From NCBI GenBank assembly GCA_008107755.1, contig VIRH01000082.1, forward strand, positions 124,001 to 188,000: a stretch of 64,000 nt of DNA, given 5' to 3'. The stretch comes from Rhodobacterales bacterium. GTDB taxonomy: Bacteria; Pseudomonadota; Alphaproteobacteria; Rhizobiales; Stappiaceae. Every line of letters begins with the position of its first letter. Position 1 is the stretch's first letter. Positions 25,893 to 34,764 of this stretch are shown one piece after another. The notes beneath the pieces were generated by a model that saw nothing but the letters and a program-made list of their open reading frames with translations, searched no databases and was not told the origin of the DNA. The translations under genes and the position numbers were made by a program.

Positions 25893-26300
25893 ATGTCCAG
25901 TGTCGATGCCGTCAATGCGACCCAGGCCAAGCAGGTCGCCAACAGTGCAGCCGCAGGTGCCAAGGAACAGCTTACTGTCGACTACAACGCATTCCTTCAG
26001 CTGATGATTGCCCAGATGAAGAACCAGGATCCCACGAGCCCGATGGATCCGACGGATCAGCTGTCGCAGCTCGCAAGCTTCAGCCAAGTTGAGCAGGCTA
26101 TCCAGACCAACTCCAAGCTGGAAACCCTTTTGACGAACATGTCCTTTGGTCAGGTTGACGATTTGATCGGAAAGACAGTGACAGATGCAAACGGCACGAC
26201 CGGCGTCGTTGAGAGCGTTGAGGTCTATTCGGACGGAACGCTTCTTGGTCTCGACACCGGCGAGGGAATTCTGCTTGGCCCGGGTGTGAAGATTTCCTGA
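25893..26300 (+). CDS. flgD: Flagellar hook assembly protein FlgD (short form)
   Basis: 135 residues, the hook-cap scaffold. The conserved N-terminal part (DYNAFLQLMIAQMKNQDPTSPMDPTDQLSQLASFSQVEQ) is followed by only a short SH3/tudor-like segment (IGKTVTDANGTTGVVESVEVYSDGTLLGLDTGEGILL). The FnIII-like domain of enteric FlgD is absent, as is usual in rhizobia. Confidence 0.92.
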   Translation: MSSVDAVNATQAKQVANSAAAGAKEQLTVDYNAFLQLMIAQMKNQDPTSPMDPTDQLSQLASFSQVEQAIQTNSKLETLLTNMSFGQVDDLIGKTVTDANGTTGVVESVEVYSDGTLLGLDTGEGILLGPGVKIS

Positions 26301-26315
26301 TCTGACAGGTGGCAA

Positions 26316-26582
26316 ATGAATGAAGTCGATGCTCTTGAACTTGTGCGTTCCGCGATCTGGACAATCCTTGTCGGTTCGGCACCGGCAATCGTACCGGCAA
26401 TGATCGTCGGGATCGGGATCGCTCTGCTTCAGGCGCTGACCCAGGTTCAGGAAGTGACCCTGACCTTCATTCCGAAGATCGTCGCCATTCTCGTCATGAT
26501 CGTCGTTGCCGGTCCGTTCATCGGCGGGCAGATCTATACGCTGACGACCCTGATCTACAACAGGATCGAAAACGGGTTCTGA
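26316..26582 (+). CDS. fliQ: Flagellar export gate protein FliQ
   Basis: 88 residues with two membrane helices and the conserved centre GIGIALLQALTQVQEVTLTFIPKIVAI. Part of the FliPQR gate. RBS GACAGGTGG lies upstream. Separated from flhA by 182 nt containing a stable hairpin and a new promoter motif. Confidence 0.94.
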   Translation: MNEVDALELVRSAIWTILVGSAPAIVPAMIVGIGIALLQALTQVQEVTLTFIPKIVAILVMIVVAGPFIGGQIYTLTTLIYNRIENGF

Positions 26583-26609
26583 CGCTTTCACCAAAGTCGT
26601 GATTTCGGC

Positions 26610-26639
26610 GCAGCCGGCATTCCCTCGAGTGCCGGCTGC
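26610..26639 (+). terminator. Strong hairpin after fliQ without T-run
   Basis: Perfect 10-bp inverted repeat GCAGCCGGCA / TGCCGGCTGC with a 10-nt loop. It separates the flgE-fliQ run from the flhA promoter motif. No T-tract follows, so it may be an atypical terminator or an mRNA-end stabiliser. Confidence 0.5.
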
Positions 26640-26703
26640 AGCGGTTTGGGAAGGATAGCGATGCCTGTCTGCCCAAAAAGACGGCGCTGTCGTTGCTGAT
26701 GAA

Positions 26704-26720
26704 AGCCCCACGCAAGCTAG
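26704..26720 (+). promoter_or_regulatory. Flagellar promoter/operator motif, copy 6 (flhA unit)
   Basis: AGCCCCACGCAAGCTAG, ending 44 nt before the flhA ATG. Confidence 0.58.
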
Positions 26721-26764
26721 GACCGCGACTTTAGCCTTCATCTGACACGCACCAGAGGGAAGGT

Positions 26765-28855
26765 ATGTCCGAAACCTCCATTTCTCCGCTAGCCGGCGAG
26801 ACACCTGAAAGCCGCCGCGACATTGGTTTCGCGCTCGGCATCGTCGTCATTCTGGCGGTCCTGTTTCTGCCGATACCCACCTTCCTGATCGACATCGGTC
26901 TGGCAATGTCCATTGCCCTTTCGGTTCTCATCCTGATGGTGGCGCTGTGGATCCAGAAACCCCTCGATTTCTCGTCCTTCCCAACGATCCTGCTGATTGC
27001 GACCATGTTGCGTCTGTCGCTGAACATAGCGACGACCCGCGTGATCCTGGCAAACGGCTATGAAGGGCTGAATGCGGCGGGGTACGTCATCAACGGATTC
27101 TCCCAGTTCGTCATGAGCGGGGACTTCGTGATCGGACTGATCGTCTTCACGATCCTGATCATCGTCAACTTCATGGTCATCACCAAGGGCGCCACGCGTA
27201 TCGCTGAAGTCGGGGCCCGCTTTACCCTCGACGCGATCCCCGGCAAGCAGATGGCGATCGACGCGGACCTTTCCGCCGGACTGATCGACGACAAGGAAGC
27301 CCAGCATCGACGCAAGGAGCTCGAAGAGGAAAGTTCCTTCTTCGGTGCCATGGACGGTGCGTCGAAATTCGTTCGCGGCGATGCGGTTGCAGGCCTGATC
27401 ATCACGGCGGTCAACATCTTTGGCGGTATCGTCATCGCCGTCACCCGCTACGACATGAGCATGTCCGATGCCGCGGACGTCTTCACCAAGCTCTCCGTCG
27501 GCGACGGCCTCGTTTCGCAGATCCCGGCGCTCATCGTCTCGCTGGCAGCCGGTCTGCTGGTCTCCAAGGGCGGAACACGAGGATCGGCCGAAAAGGCAGT
27601 CCTCGGTCAGCTTGGCGCCTATCCGCGTGCGCTTTTCGTTGCCGCGATCCTGATGGGCATCTTCGCCATCATGCCCGGTCTGCCGATGATGCCGTTCCTT
27701 CTTCTTGCAGCTCTCATGGGGTTCACCGGCTACACCATTCCGCGGCGGCTTGCGGCGCTGAAAAGGGTGGAAGCCGAAAAGGTGCGGGTGGCAGAGGAAA
27801 AGACCCGGCTCGAAGAGCGGGATTCCGTGAAGGAAAACCTCAAGTCCGCCGAAGTGGAGCTGGTGCTCGGCAAGCAGCTCTCCGCGGGGTTGCTGAGTAA
27901 GCACGGGGAGCTGTCGCGCCGCGTTGCCAAGATGCGTAGGAAGTTCGCCGAGCAATATGGCTTCGTCGTGCCCGATATTCGCGTCACGGACAGTCTGACG
28001 CTCGACCCGAAAAGCTACCAGATCAAGATCCACGGAACGATCGTCTCGGCCCAGCAGCTGAAGGTCGGCGAGCTTCTGGTCATTCCTCATGCGGATACGA
28101 CATTGCCCGTTCCAGCGGACCCGACAACCGAGCCGGCCTTCGGCATGCCGGCATTCTGGGTGCCGCCGGCATACACGGATGAACTCAAACGCAACGGCCT
28201 TGTGCCGGCTGAGAACATCACCGTGATCCTGACCCATCTCAGCGAAGTCATCCGGAACAACCTGCCGGCGCTTCTGTCCTACAAGGACATGCGGCAGCTC
28301 TTCGGGCGTCTGGACAACGAGTACCAGAAACTTCTGGACGACATCTGTCCCGCGCATACGTCCTTCTCGGGACTGCAGGCGGTCCTCAAGTTGCTGCTTG
28401 CAGAACGGGTCTCCATCCGCAACCTGAACCTCATCCTGGAAGCCGTTGCCGAGATCGTGCCCCACGTGCGCCGCTCCGAACAGGTGGTCGAGCATGTGCG
28501 CATGCGCATTGCACAGCAGATCTGCGGCGATCTGGCGGAGGGCGGACCGCTCAAGGTTCTGCGGCTTGGAAACCGCTGGGACCTTGCCTTCCACAATGCC
28601 CTGAAACGCGATGCCAAGGGCGAAGTGATCGAGTTCGACATCGAACCGCAGCTGGTCGAGGAATTTGGAACGCAGATGTCCGAGGCAGTCAAGAAATACA
28701 TGAAGGACGGCAATCGATTTGCGATTGTGGCCGCTCCGGACGCACGGCCCTATGTGCGCATGATCGTTGAACGGATGTTTCCGACATTGCCGGTGCTGTC
28801 GCATCTGGAAATCGCCCGCGGTGTGGACGTCTCGGCGCTTGGTAGTGTCTCGTGA
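26765..28855 (+). CDS. flhA: Flagellar export protein FlhA
   Basis: 696 residues. The N-terminal half has about eight membrane helices, with the FHIPEP-family signature region near residues 150-170 ([31 protein letters not shown]). The C-terminal half is the cytoplasmic export-platform domain ([46 protein letters not shown]). It recruits substrates and chaperones. The last bases overlap the fliR GTG start. Confidence 0.97.
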   Translation: MSETSISPLAGETPESRRDIGFALGIVVILAVLFLPIPTFLIDIGLAMSIALSVLILMVALWIQKPLDFSSFPTILLIATMLRLSLNIATTRVILANGYEGLNAAGYVINGFSQFVMSGDFVIGLIVFTILIIVNFMVITKGATRIAEVGARFTLDAIPGKQMAIDADLSAGLIDDKEAQHRRKELEEESSFFGAMDGASKFVRGDAVAGLIITAVNIFGGIVIAVTRYDMSMSDAADVFTKLSVGDGLVSQIPALIVSLAAGLLVSKGGTRGSAEKAVLGQLGAYPRALFVAAILMGIFAIMPGLPMMPFLLLAALMGFTGYTIPRRLAALKRVEAEKVRVAEEKTRLEERDSVKENLKSAEVELVLGKQLSAGLLSKHGELSRRVAKMRRKFAEQYGFVVPDIRVTDSLTLDPKSYQIKIHGTIVSAQQLKVGELLVIPHADTTLPVPADPTTEPAFGMPAFWVPPAYTDELKRNGLVPAENITVILTHLSEVIRNNLPALLSYKDMRQLFGRLDNEYQKLLDDICPAHTSFSGLQAVLKLLLAERVSIRNLNLILEAVAEIVPHVRRSEQVVEHVRMRIAQQICGDLAEGGPLKVLRLGNRWDLAFHNALKRDAKGEVIEFDIEPQLVEEFGTQMSEAVKKYMKDGNRFAIVAAPDARPYVRMIVERMFPTLPVLSHLEIARGVDVSALGSVS

Positions 28856-29628
28856 TTTCAGGCGGGCTCTTTTTCAGCACGTTCAGCTCGTCGGTGCTGC
28901 TGGCAGTTTTTCTGCTCTTTTGCCGCATCGGCGCGTGTCTGATGATCATTCCAGGGTTCGGCAGCAGCAGGATTCCCGTCAGGGTGCGCCTGTTCATTGC
29001 GCTGTCTGTTTCCCTGGCGCTGGCGCCTCTGCTGACGCCCACCATTCAGGCGGCACTCCCGGACGAACAGCTTGCGACGGTGGCATGGTTCATCGGAGCG
29101 GAGCTGTTGACCGGTGCCTTCATAGGCTTTCTCGGCCGGGCCTTCATCGCGGCACTGGAAACAATGGCGACCCTCATTTCCATGGCAATCGGCATGTCGA
29201 ACCTGCCTGGGATGCCGATCGAGGGCGTGGATGCGCTGCCGCCGGTTGCGAACCTTTTCACGGTCACGGCAACCGCCATGGTGTTCATCTCGAACCAGCA
29301 CTGGGAAATTCTGAAAGGTCTCGTCGCCAGTTACGATGCAATACCGGCGGGCATGCCGCTTGCGTCCGTGACTGGCGTGGAGAAGTTCGCCGAGCAATTG
29401 TCCAGGACCTTCGTTCTGGCGCTCCGCGTCTGCAGTCCGTTCATCGTCTACACGATCGTGATCAATCTGGCGATCGGTCTGGTGAACAAGCTCACACCGT
29501 CCATCCCGGTCTATTTCATCTCGCTGCCGTTCGTCATCGCCGGCGGCCTCTACTTCCTTTACCTCGTCATCGTTGAGGCCAGCATGGTCTTTCTCGACGG
29601 CTACTTCACTTGGCTCCAGACAGGATAG
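28852..29628 (+). CDS. fliR: Flagellar export gate protein FliR
   Basis: 258 residues, about six membrane helices. FliR motifs include [39 protein letters not shown] and [22 protein letters not shown]. It starts at a GTG overlapping the flhA stop (GTGA), which implies translational coupling. No ATG is available in the conserved N-terminus. Confidence 0.94.
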   Translation: MISGGLFFSTFSSSVLLAVFLLFCRIGACLMIIPGFGSSRIPVRVRLFIALSVSLALAPLLTPTIQAALPDEQLATVAWFIGAELLTGAFIGFLGRAFIAALETMATLISMAIGMSNLPGMPIEGVDALPPVANLFTVTATAMVFISNQHWEILKGLVASYDAIPAGMPLASVTGVEKFAEQLSRTFVLALRVCSPFIVYTIVINLAIGLVNKLTPSIPVYFISLPFVIAGGLYFLYLVIVEASMVFLDGYFTWLQTG

Positions 29629-29632
29629 TCCC

Positions 29633-30013
29633 ATGGCACGAAACAGTCAGGATTTAGAACGCTTGCTCCGCATGCAGAAGCAGATCTTCCTGTTCTCCTC
29701 GTGGCTTCTGCAGAAGCTCGATACGCAGGTTTACCAGCTCAACGAAAAGGAGCGCCGCATTCTGGAGGCCTTGTCGAGCGGCGATCTTGCCCAGCACGAC
29801 CGCTTCATCGCCAATGCGGCCGAACGCTTGCGCCGTATCATCGAGGAAATGGCACGGATCAGCGAAGCACGCGCCAAGGTAAATTCGGAATTCGACCGCC
29901 AGCGCATGATGCTCAACGTCATGGCCGAGCGGTTGGCCAGAATGCGGGGAGAGGAAAAGCGGGCGGAAGAAGAGCGCGACCTTCTGGAGTTGCTGGAACG
30001 AAGATACGGATGA
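29633..30013 (+). CDS. Small coiled-coil flagellar-cluster protein (FliJ-like?)
   Basis: 126 residues, no membrane segment, strongly helical and charged (QKIDxQVYQLNEKERRILEALSS-like start, then ERLRRIIEEMARISEARAKVNSEFDRQRMMLNVMAERLARMRGEEKRAEEERDLLELLERRYG). Size, coiled-coil character and place in the export-apparatus operon resemble FliJ, the stalk of the FliI ATPase, which is otherwise missing. I see no diagnostic FliJ motif, so this is inference. Starts 4 nt after fliR. Confidence 0.6.
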   Translation: MARNSQDLERLLRMQKQIFLFSSWLLQKLDTQVYQLNEKERRILEALSSGDLAQHDRFIANAAERLRRIIEEMARISEARAKVNSEFDRQRMMLNVMAERLARMRGEEKRAEEERDLLELLERRYG

Positions 30014-30030
30014 TGCGCTGCAGGGACGCA

Positions 30031-30047
30031 AGCCTCCCGCAAGCTGC
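30031..30047 (+). promoter_or_regulatory. Flagellar promoter/operator motif, copy 7 (flgJ unit)
   Basis: AGCCTCCCGCAAGCTGC, followed by GAGGGGTAGAACC. It ends 119 nt before the flgJ ATG, leaving a long leader. Confidence 0.55.
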
Positions 30048-30065
30048 GAGGGGTAGAACCATACC

Positions 30066-30157
30066 TGCAAACAAGGTCCGACATAAGCTTCCCTGCTTGC
30101 CTTGCCCTGTCACTGTCGGGCCTTGTTTGCACCAGTTTCACCTGTCCTGACCACAGG
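30066..30157 (+). promoter_or_regulatory. Structured leader of flgJ with sequestered ribosome site
   Basis: TGCAAACAAGGTCCGA (30066-30081) pairs with TCGGGCCTTGTTTGCA (30116-30131) as a 16-bp stem with one G-U pair, enclosing a 34-nt loop. Downstream, CCTGT (30141-30145) pairs with ACAGG (30153-30157), which includes part of the AGGAG ribosome site of flgJ. This looks like a cis-acting RNA leader; no known riboswitch class is recognised. Confidence 0.45.
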
Positions 30158-30166
30158 AGCCGCTTT

Positions 30167-30592
30167 ATGGCTATCTCTCCCCCCTCAGACCTGATCATGG
30201 ATGTCGCGCGAGCGGCGGATCCGGTGGATCTAAAAGACGCCACGCAGCGGCTGCGGTCCATCGCGGCTTCCGGCACGGGTGAGGGTTTCTCGCTTGCCTT
30301 TCGAAGCGCTGCCAACGAATACGAGGACGGCATCGACAGGTATGCACCTTCTGCCACCGGTGGCACAGGTGCCGCGAAGTCTCCCGCCGAGCAGTTTGAA
30401 GCGGTGATCCTCGGCCAGTTCGTGGAAACCATGCTGCCCAACGACTCTGAGGCGGTTTTCGGCGAAGGCTCTACCGGTGAAATCTGGAAATCGATGCTGG
30501 CCGAACAGGTGGCCAACCAGCTTGCGGCAAGCGGCGGCATCGGAATTGCCGACATAGTCTCCGATAGTCTTGAAAATGGAGTGAAATCCTGA
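30167..30592 (+). CDS. flgJ: Rod-binding protein FlgJ (N-terminal domain only)
   Basis: 141 residues. It matches the rod-binding half of FlgJ (SPAEQFEAVILGQFVETMLPN and STGEIWKSMLAEQVANQLAASGGIGIADIV). The muramidase domain of enteric FlgJ is absent; the SLT transglycosylase at 20397 probably supplies that activity. First gene of a three-gene unit with tightly overlapping ends. Confidence 0.88.
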   Translation: MAISPPSDLIMDVARAADPVDLKDATQRLRSIAASGTGEGFSLAFRSAANEYEDGIDRYAPSATGGTGAAKSPAEQFEAVILGQFVETMLPNDSEAVFGEGSTGEIWKSMLAEQVANQLAASGGIGIADIVSDSLENGVKS

Positions 30593-30990
30593 TGGATGCG
30601 GGCCAGGAAATTGCAGTGCAGGTGAGCACGCCCAACCCGATGCACTCGGCGCCGCTGTCGGTCGCCGTGAGACGCGCGATCGGCGCTGTCGAGGAAGAAA
30701 CGCGCGCACTGCGGGAAGATCCGACAACCGATCTGAAGACCTTCGAATACAGCAAGAGCCAGGCGCTGCTCGACCTGACGCGCGCGCGCTCGAAAGTGCC
30801 GCCGTCATCCTACTCAGACGATCTGAGGATGGATCTGAAGGATTTGAAGGACGCGCTTAACGAGAACATGAAGATTCTCAAACTTCACATGAGCGCTGTT
30901 TCAGAGGTTGTTGAAATGATGTCGAAAACGCTGATTGCGTATGACTCTGACGGAACCTATCAGGCCCCGTTTCCGGAGCGCGCGAGATGA
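30592..30990 (+). CDS. FlgN-like flagellar export chaperone
   Basis: 132 residues, soluble and helical. The region TFEYSKSQALLDLTRARSKVPPSS followed by DLKDLKDALNENMKILKLHMSAVSEVVEMMSKTL resembles the rhizobial proteins annotated FlgN, which would chaperone FlgK and FlgL. The ATG overlaps the flgJ stop. Assignment rests on context and helical layout. Confidence 0.6.
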   Translation: MDAGQEIAVQVSTPNPMHSAPLSVAVRRAIGAVEEETRALREDPTTDLKTFEYSKSQALLDLTRARSKVPPSSYSDDLRMDLKDLKDALNENMKILKLHMSAVSEVVEMMSKTLIAYDSDGTYQAPFPERAR

Positions 30991-31445
30991 TCAGGATACT
31001 GATCGCCGGCCTTTGGATGACATTTGCAATGATGGCGTCAGGTTACGCGACTGCCCAGTACATAGCTTCGACGAAACGTCTCGGTGGTGAGGTCGATCCC
31101 TCGTTCGTTGGTCTCGACTACGAGCAGGTGAACCCGGTGAACGTTCCCATCCTCTACGAGGGGTCGCTACAGGGCTATGTGGTCGCAAAGCTGGTTTTCA
31201 CCGCGGATGGTGAGACACTTCACAGCCTGGCAGTTCCTCCGCATCCGTTTCTGGTCGACGAGGCTTTCCGCGTTCTATACGCGGACGAGAGCCTCGATTT
31301 CCAGAACCTGTCGCGCTACGACCTCGACACCTTCACAGACCGGCTGAAGGAGATGACCAACGCGCGCCTTGGACAGGACGTGGTCAAGGACGTGCTGGTG
31401 GAGGAATTCAACTACTTCGACAAGGAAGACGTGGTGAGGCAGTAA
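30987..31445 (+). CDS. Conserved membrane-anchored/exported flagellar-cluster protein
   Basis: 152 residues. An N-terminal hydrophobic segment (ILIAGLWMTFAMMASGYATAQYI) acts as anchor or signal. The rest is a compact domain (YEGSLQGYVVAKLVFTADGETLHSLAVPPHPFLVDEAFRVLYADES). Homologues sit after flgJ/flgN in rhizobial flagellar clusters, but no function is known to me. Overlaps the FlgN-like gene by 4 nt and is followed by a terminator. Confidence 0.7.
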   Translation: MIRILIAGLWMTFAMMASGYATAQYIASTKRLGGEVDPSFVGLDYEQVNPVNVPILYEGSLQGYVVAKLVFTADGETLHSLAVPPHPFLVDEAFRVLYADESLDFQNLSRYDLDTFTDRLKEMTNARLGQDVVKDVLVEEFNYFDKEDVVRQ

Positions 31446-31505
31446 CCGCTTTTTGCTGCCCGTCCTTGCAACTCAAGCCTTTTTTCCTCCTGCCTCCTAG
31501 GCCTT

Positions 31506-31539
31506 GGCGCCCTGCTTCCTGAAGCGGGCGCCTTTTTTT
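31506..31539 (+). terminator. Rho-independent terminator after flgJ unit
   Basis: Stem GGCGCCCTGCTT / AAGCGGGCGCC (one bulged T) with a CCTG loop, followed by seven T. Confidence 0.9.
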
Positions 31540-32048
31540 ATCCTTCTCACGAGAGCTCGATGTTGGAGAAACTGACAGAGCCTTCCAGGCGAGGCGCGGA
31601 AAAAGGACTGATTTCGACTCCGTAACACGTCGCTGTGATTCACATCGAACGCGTCGGGATCCGGAAAATGTCCGATCAGACAGACTGATCAGACTGGCCG
31701 TAAGAGGATGTCGGCAGAGTGGCGGAAATGAAGGCGTGGCCCCGATGTATCTGCTCGTTGGCGCAGTTTGCGAATGTCCGTCTCGAGATCGCCGCCTCAC
31801 GGGCGCGACCGGGTTTCGCCAACAACGGTGACCGGACGGGACGAGCGGGGACACACGGCACGATGGTTCGGACACACGGTCGGCTGCGCTGGCGTTCGCT
31901 CGAATTCGATTGGTTCATGATCGAAATGCAATAAGAACTGACCAGAGGTGAACTCGCTTAGGCGACACGTGGCCGAGTTCCGGCTTGTTCGCGATGAACC
32001 TGGCGGGAGGGGGAGCTGGCTTGAAACGTTCGCCCAGCGCCGCGGCTG
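31540..32048. other. About 500 bp without a supportable gene
   Basis: Gap between the convergent flagellar blocks. A 71-codon rightward frame at 31719-31934 has no ribosome site and no recognisable features. There is a short direct repeat (GATCAGAC at 31674 and GATCAGACT at 31687) and, at the right end, a GGCTG/CAGCC hairpin covering the stop of the leftward orphan gene. I see no RNA gene or mobile element. Confidence 0.5.
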
Positions 32049-32495
32049 TCACCGCAGCCGGGCATCCTTGAGCGCCTCGAGCAGCAGCTCGGTTTCCTTG
32101 TCCTTGTTTCCGGCCGCTTCCGGCACTTCGACATAGGATACGTTGACGGCATTGTCGGGCCAGGCGAGCACAGCCGTGAAATAGATCCAGACGCCCTTGT
32201 TGAAAAACTCAAGATCCAGGCAGATCCTTGGGGTGGTTTCCCATTCGACCTCCGCTTGAGCGGCCATCGAGTAGCGCAGACACCCTTCCTTGAAATACAG
32301 CTCGGACGAGGTGTTGATCAGTTCTTCGATATTACCGTGTTGATCCGTGCGGATGAAGGCGATGAAATCGACGACATCGACCAGCTTGAGGTCTTCAATG
32401 AATTCTGTCAGTGCATTCGCGATGGCTTCCTGGCGCAGCCTGTCGCGGTTCAACGAGGACATCTTCTTTCCTTGCCCCTCAGGCAGATCGTGCAT
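32049..32495 (-). CDS. Conserved hypothetical protein downstream of flhB
   Basis: 148 residues, soluble, no membrane segment. An N-terminal helix (RDRLRQEAIANALTEFIEDLKLVDVVDFIAFIRTDQHGNIEELINTSSELYF) is followed by a beta-rich part (VEWETTPRICLDLEFFNKGVWIYFTAVLAWPDNAVNVSYVEVP). The ATG at 32495 has a near-perfect CGGAGGT eight bases upstream, which settles the start. It follows flhB by 34 nt and ends the leftward motA-flhB run. Function unknown. Confidence 0.72.
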   Translation of the reverse strand: MHDLPEGQGKKMSSLNRDRLRQEAIANALTEFIEDLKLVDVVDFIAFIRTDQHGNIEELINTSSELYFKEGCLRYSMAAQAEVEWETTPRICLDLEFFNKGVWIYFTAVLAWPDNAVNVSYVEVPEAAGNKDKETELLLEALKDARLR

Positions 32496-32529
32496 ACCCA
32501 GACCTCCGAGCGCGAGATAATACAATATA

Positions 32530-33603
32530 TTATCCAGCGACTTTTGTCTGGCGTGAGTACACGTAGCAGATGATTTCTGCAACAGCCCGATAAAATTCCG
32601 CTGGGATCATGTTTTCAACCTCGGTTGCGGCATAAAGAGAGCGGGCGAGCTGCCGGTCCTCGATAACCGGAATATCGTTGTTTTCCGCTATTTCTCTGAT
32701 CTTCAGAGCAATGAGATCCTGGCCCTTGGCAACGACGATAGGGGCCGGATTCTGATCTCCGTCATAGCGAAGTGCGACGGCAAAATGGGTCGGGTTGGCG
32801 ACAACCAGGGTGGCTTGCGGGACCGCCGACATCATCCGGTTGCGTGCACGATCGCGGGCCAGGGATCGCTGGCGGGCCTTGACGATCGGATCGCCTTCCA
32901 TCTGCTTGTGCTCGTCCTTTATCTCTTGCTTGCTCATGCGCAGGTTCTTGCGCCAGTGAGAGCGTGACCACAGCACGTCGACGGTGACGAGCAGGATCGT
33001 GACGATGCACACGCCGGCAATCAGACGCATCGAGATCTGGAGTATGATTTCGGGCAGGGCGCTTGGGTCAGTGAACATTGCGTTGATCAGTTCCGCTTCA
33101 TTTGCCCGGAACTGGCCATAGACAATGGCGCTGACCGTGGAGAATTTGAAAACCGCCTTGAGAAACTCAACAAGGCCCTGAGCACCGAATATGCGCGTCC
33201 ATCCCTTGATCGGAGAGAGTTTGGACGGCTGGGGCTTGATGCGGTGAAAGACGAGACTGGGCGTGTTCTGGGCGAAGGCCGACGCCAGGCCGGCCAGCGT
33301 GAGAAACCCGACGATGGGCGCCAGGAAGATTGCAATTTCAATTGAGACCGCATGCATGAGCAGTAATGCATCTGCACTGTTGCCAAGGTCTATTCCTCCC
33401 GACAGGTCCAGAAGATTGGTCAGCTTTGTTACAAGGTGACCAGTTCCTGTTGTCAACACGAAACTGCCGATGAGAAGGGATGCGACGAAGGTGGCAAGGA
33501 CCGGTGCTTCCTTGGAGACCGGCGTATTGCCCTTATCGATCGCATCCTGGATTTTCTTCTCGGTCGGTTCCTCTGTTTTTGAATCCTTGTCTTCATCCGA
33601 CAT
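32530..33603 (-). CDS. flhB: Flagellar export switch protein FlhB
   Basis: 357 residues with four membrane helices. The cytoplasmic C-terminus has the autocleavage motif NPTH (VVANPTHFAVALRYD, near residue 270) needed for the rod/hook-to-filament substrate switch. The N-terminus is typical (DKDSKTEEPTEKKIQDAIDKGNTPVSKE). Located 52 nt after fliG in the leftward block. Confidence 0.96.
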   Translation of the reverse strand: MSDEDKDSKTEEPTEKKIQDAIDKGNTPVSKEAPVLATFVASLLIGSFVLTTGTGHLVTKLTNLLDLSGGIDLGNSADALLLMHAVSIEIAIFLAPIVGFLTLAGLASAFAQNTPSLVFHRIKPQPSKLSPIKGWTRIFGAQGLVEFLKAVFKFSTVSAIVYGQFRANEAELINAMFTDPSALPEIILQISMRLIAGVCIVTILLVTVDVLWSRSHWRKNLRMSKQEIKDEHKQMEGDPIVKARQRSLARDRARNRMMSAVPQATLVVANPTHFAVALRYDGDQNPAPIVVAKGQDLIALKIREIAENNDIPVIEDRQLARSLYAATEVENMIPAEFYRAVAEIICYVYSRQTKVAG

Positions 33604-33655
33604 GGGCTTGCCCGCTTATCCGCACTGGCCCGTGGCGAAGGAGACCGTCAGGAGA

Positions 33656-34711
33656 TCAGGCAAAATAAGCCCCTTCGTCCTGTTTCGGATTGAGCTCGAT
33701 TTCTCCGCGGCCCGCCATCTCGAGTGCCAGGTTGGTGATGGCGCTGCGTGCATCGAGAACGTCGCGTTGCGCAGCCGGCTCGCCCGCCGCCAGTTCGTGT
33801 TCCGCGATGCGCCGAGCGCGCGAGGTGAGCGAAGAGAGGATGACTTCCCGGAACTGTGCGTTTGTGCCCTTGAGCGCAAGCACGATCCGATCCGTCGGGA
33901 TCTGGTCGAAGATCGCCATTCGTGTGCGGGCGTTGAGATTGATGATGTCGTCGAAGGTGAACAGAAGCCCTTTCAGGAGCTCCGCCGTCTTCGGCTTGAC
34001 CTCGTTCAGGTTTTCTAGCGCATCTTCCATATGATCGCGATCCATCTTGTTGAGGATGTCGGCCATGCGTGCGTGAGAGTCTGCTTCCAGAGTGCCGGAA
34101 AGGTTGAGCATGAAATCCTCATGCATCGTCTTTTCGATATCGCGCATGATTTCCGGAACCACCGCCTTGATCGAGAGCATGCGCCGGACGAGTTGATTGC
34201 GCATCGGTGCATTGATCTGTCCCAGGACCTTCGCGGCCGCGCTCGGCTTGATCTTCGTCAGGATAAGGGCGGCTGTCTGCGGGTGCTCCTTGAGGAGATA
34301 GTTTGCGAAAACCGTTTCGGAAACCGTCGTCAGCCTGTCCCAGATGGAGCGGTTCGAGTTACCGAGAACGTCGGACATGATGTCCGAGAGCTGATCTTCC
34401 GGCAGAACCCCCTCGAGCATTTTCTCCACCTCGTTGGCGGAGCCGTAGAGGGTCGTGCCGTGAGAGAATTGTTCGATGAATTCCTCCGCCAGCCGGTCCA
34501 GTTCCTCCGACCCGACCGTGCCCAGCTGAGCCGCCGAGACGGTGATCATGCGGATTTCTTCCTGATCGAAGTGCTTCAGCAGCTTCTGGGAGCTGGTTCT
34601 GCCCAATGAAAGCAGAAGGGCGGCCACCCGCTGGACGCCGTTGAGGCGCTTTGCGGGCGGCGATGGCGGCATGGCTAGGCTCGCGGCGGTGGCAGATGCG
34701 GTACTCGTCAT
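33656..34711 (-). CDS. fliG: Flagellar motor switch protein FliG
   Basis: 351 residues, C-ring rotor protein that interacts with FliF and MotA. N-terminal RVAALLLSLGRTSSQKLLKHFDQEEIRMIT, the middle EHPQTAALILTKIKPSAAAKVLGQI, and the C-terminal charged torque helix region (ALKGTNAQFREVILSSLTSRARRIAEHELA) are present. The ATG at 34711 fits AGGAA upstream; a GTG two codons earlier is too close to it. Confidence 0.95.
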   Translation of the reverse strand: MTSTASATAASLAMPPSPPAKRLNGVQRVAALLLSLGRTSSQKLLKHFDQEEIRMITVSAAQLGTVGSEELDRLAEEFIEQFSHGTTLYGSANEVEKMLEGVLPEDQLSDIMSDVLGNSNRSIWDRLTTVSETVFANYLLKEHPQTAALILTKIKPSAAAKVLGQINAPMRNQLVRRMLSIKAVVPEIMRDIEKTMHEDFMLNLSGTLEADSHARMADILNKMDRDHMEDALENLNEVKPKTAELLKGLLFTFDDIINLNARTRMAIFDQIPTDRIVLALKGTNAQFREVILSSLTSRARRIAEHELAAGEPAAQRDVLDARSAITNLALEMAGRGEIELNPKQDEGAYFA

Positions 34712-34764
34712 AGTCACGCGTTCCTGGGATACTGTATCAAATTACCGGTTCAGGTCGTCTGGCG

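Noticed and set aside
26789-28804. 671-codon leftward open frame opposite flhA
   Set aside because: Antisense shadow of a hydrophobic protein (very high His/Arg/Gln/Asp); flhA is clear.
31719-31934. 71-codon rightward frame in the empty 500-bp gap
   Set aside because: No ribosome site, no promoter, no recognisable sequence; I do not call it a gene.
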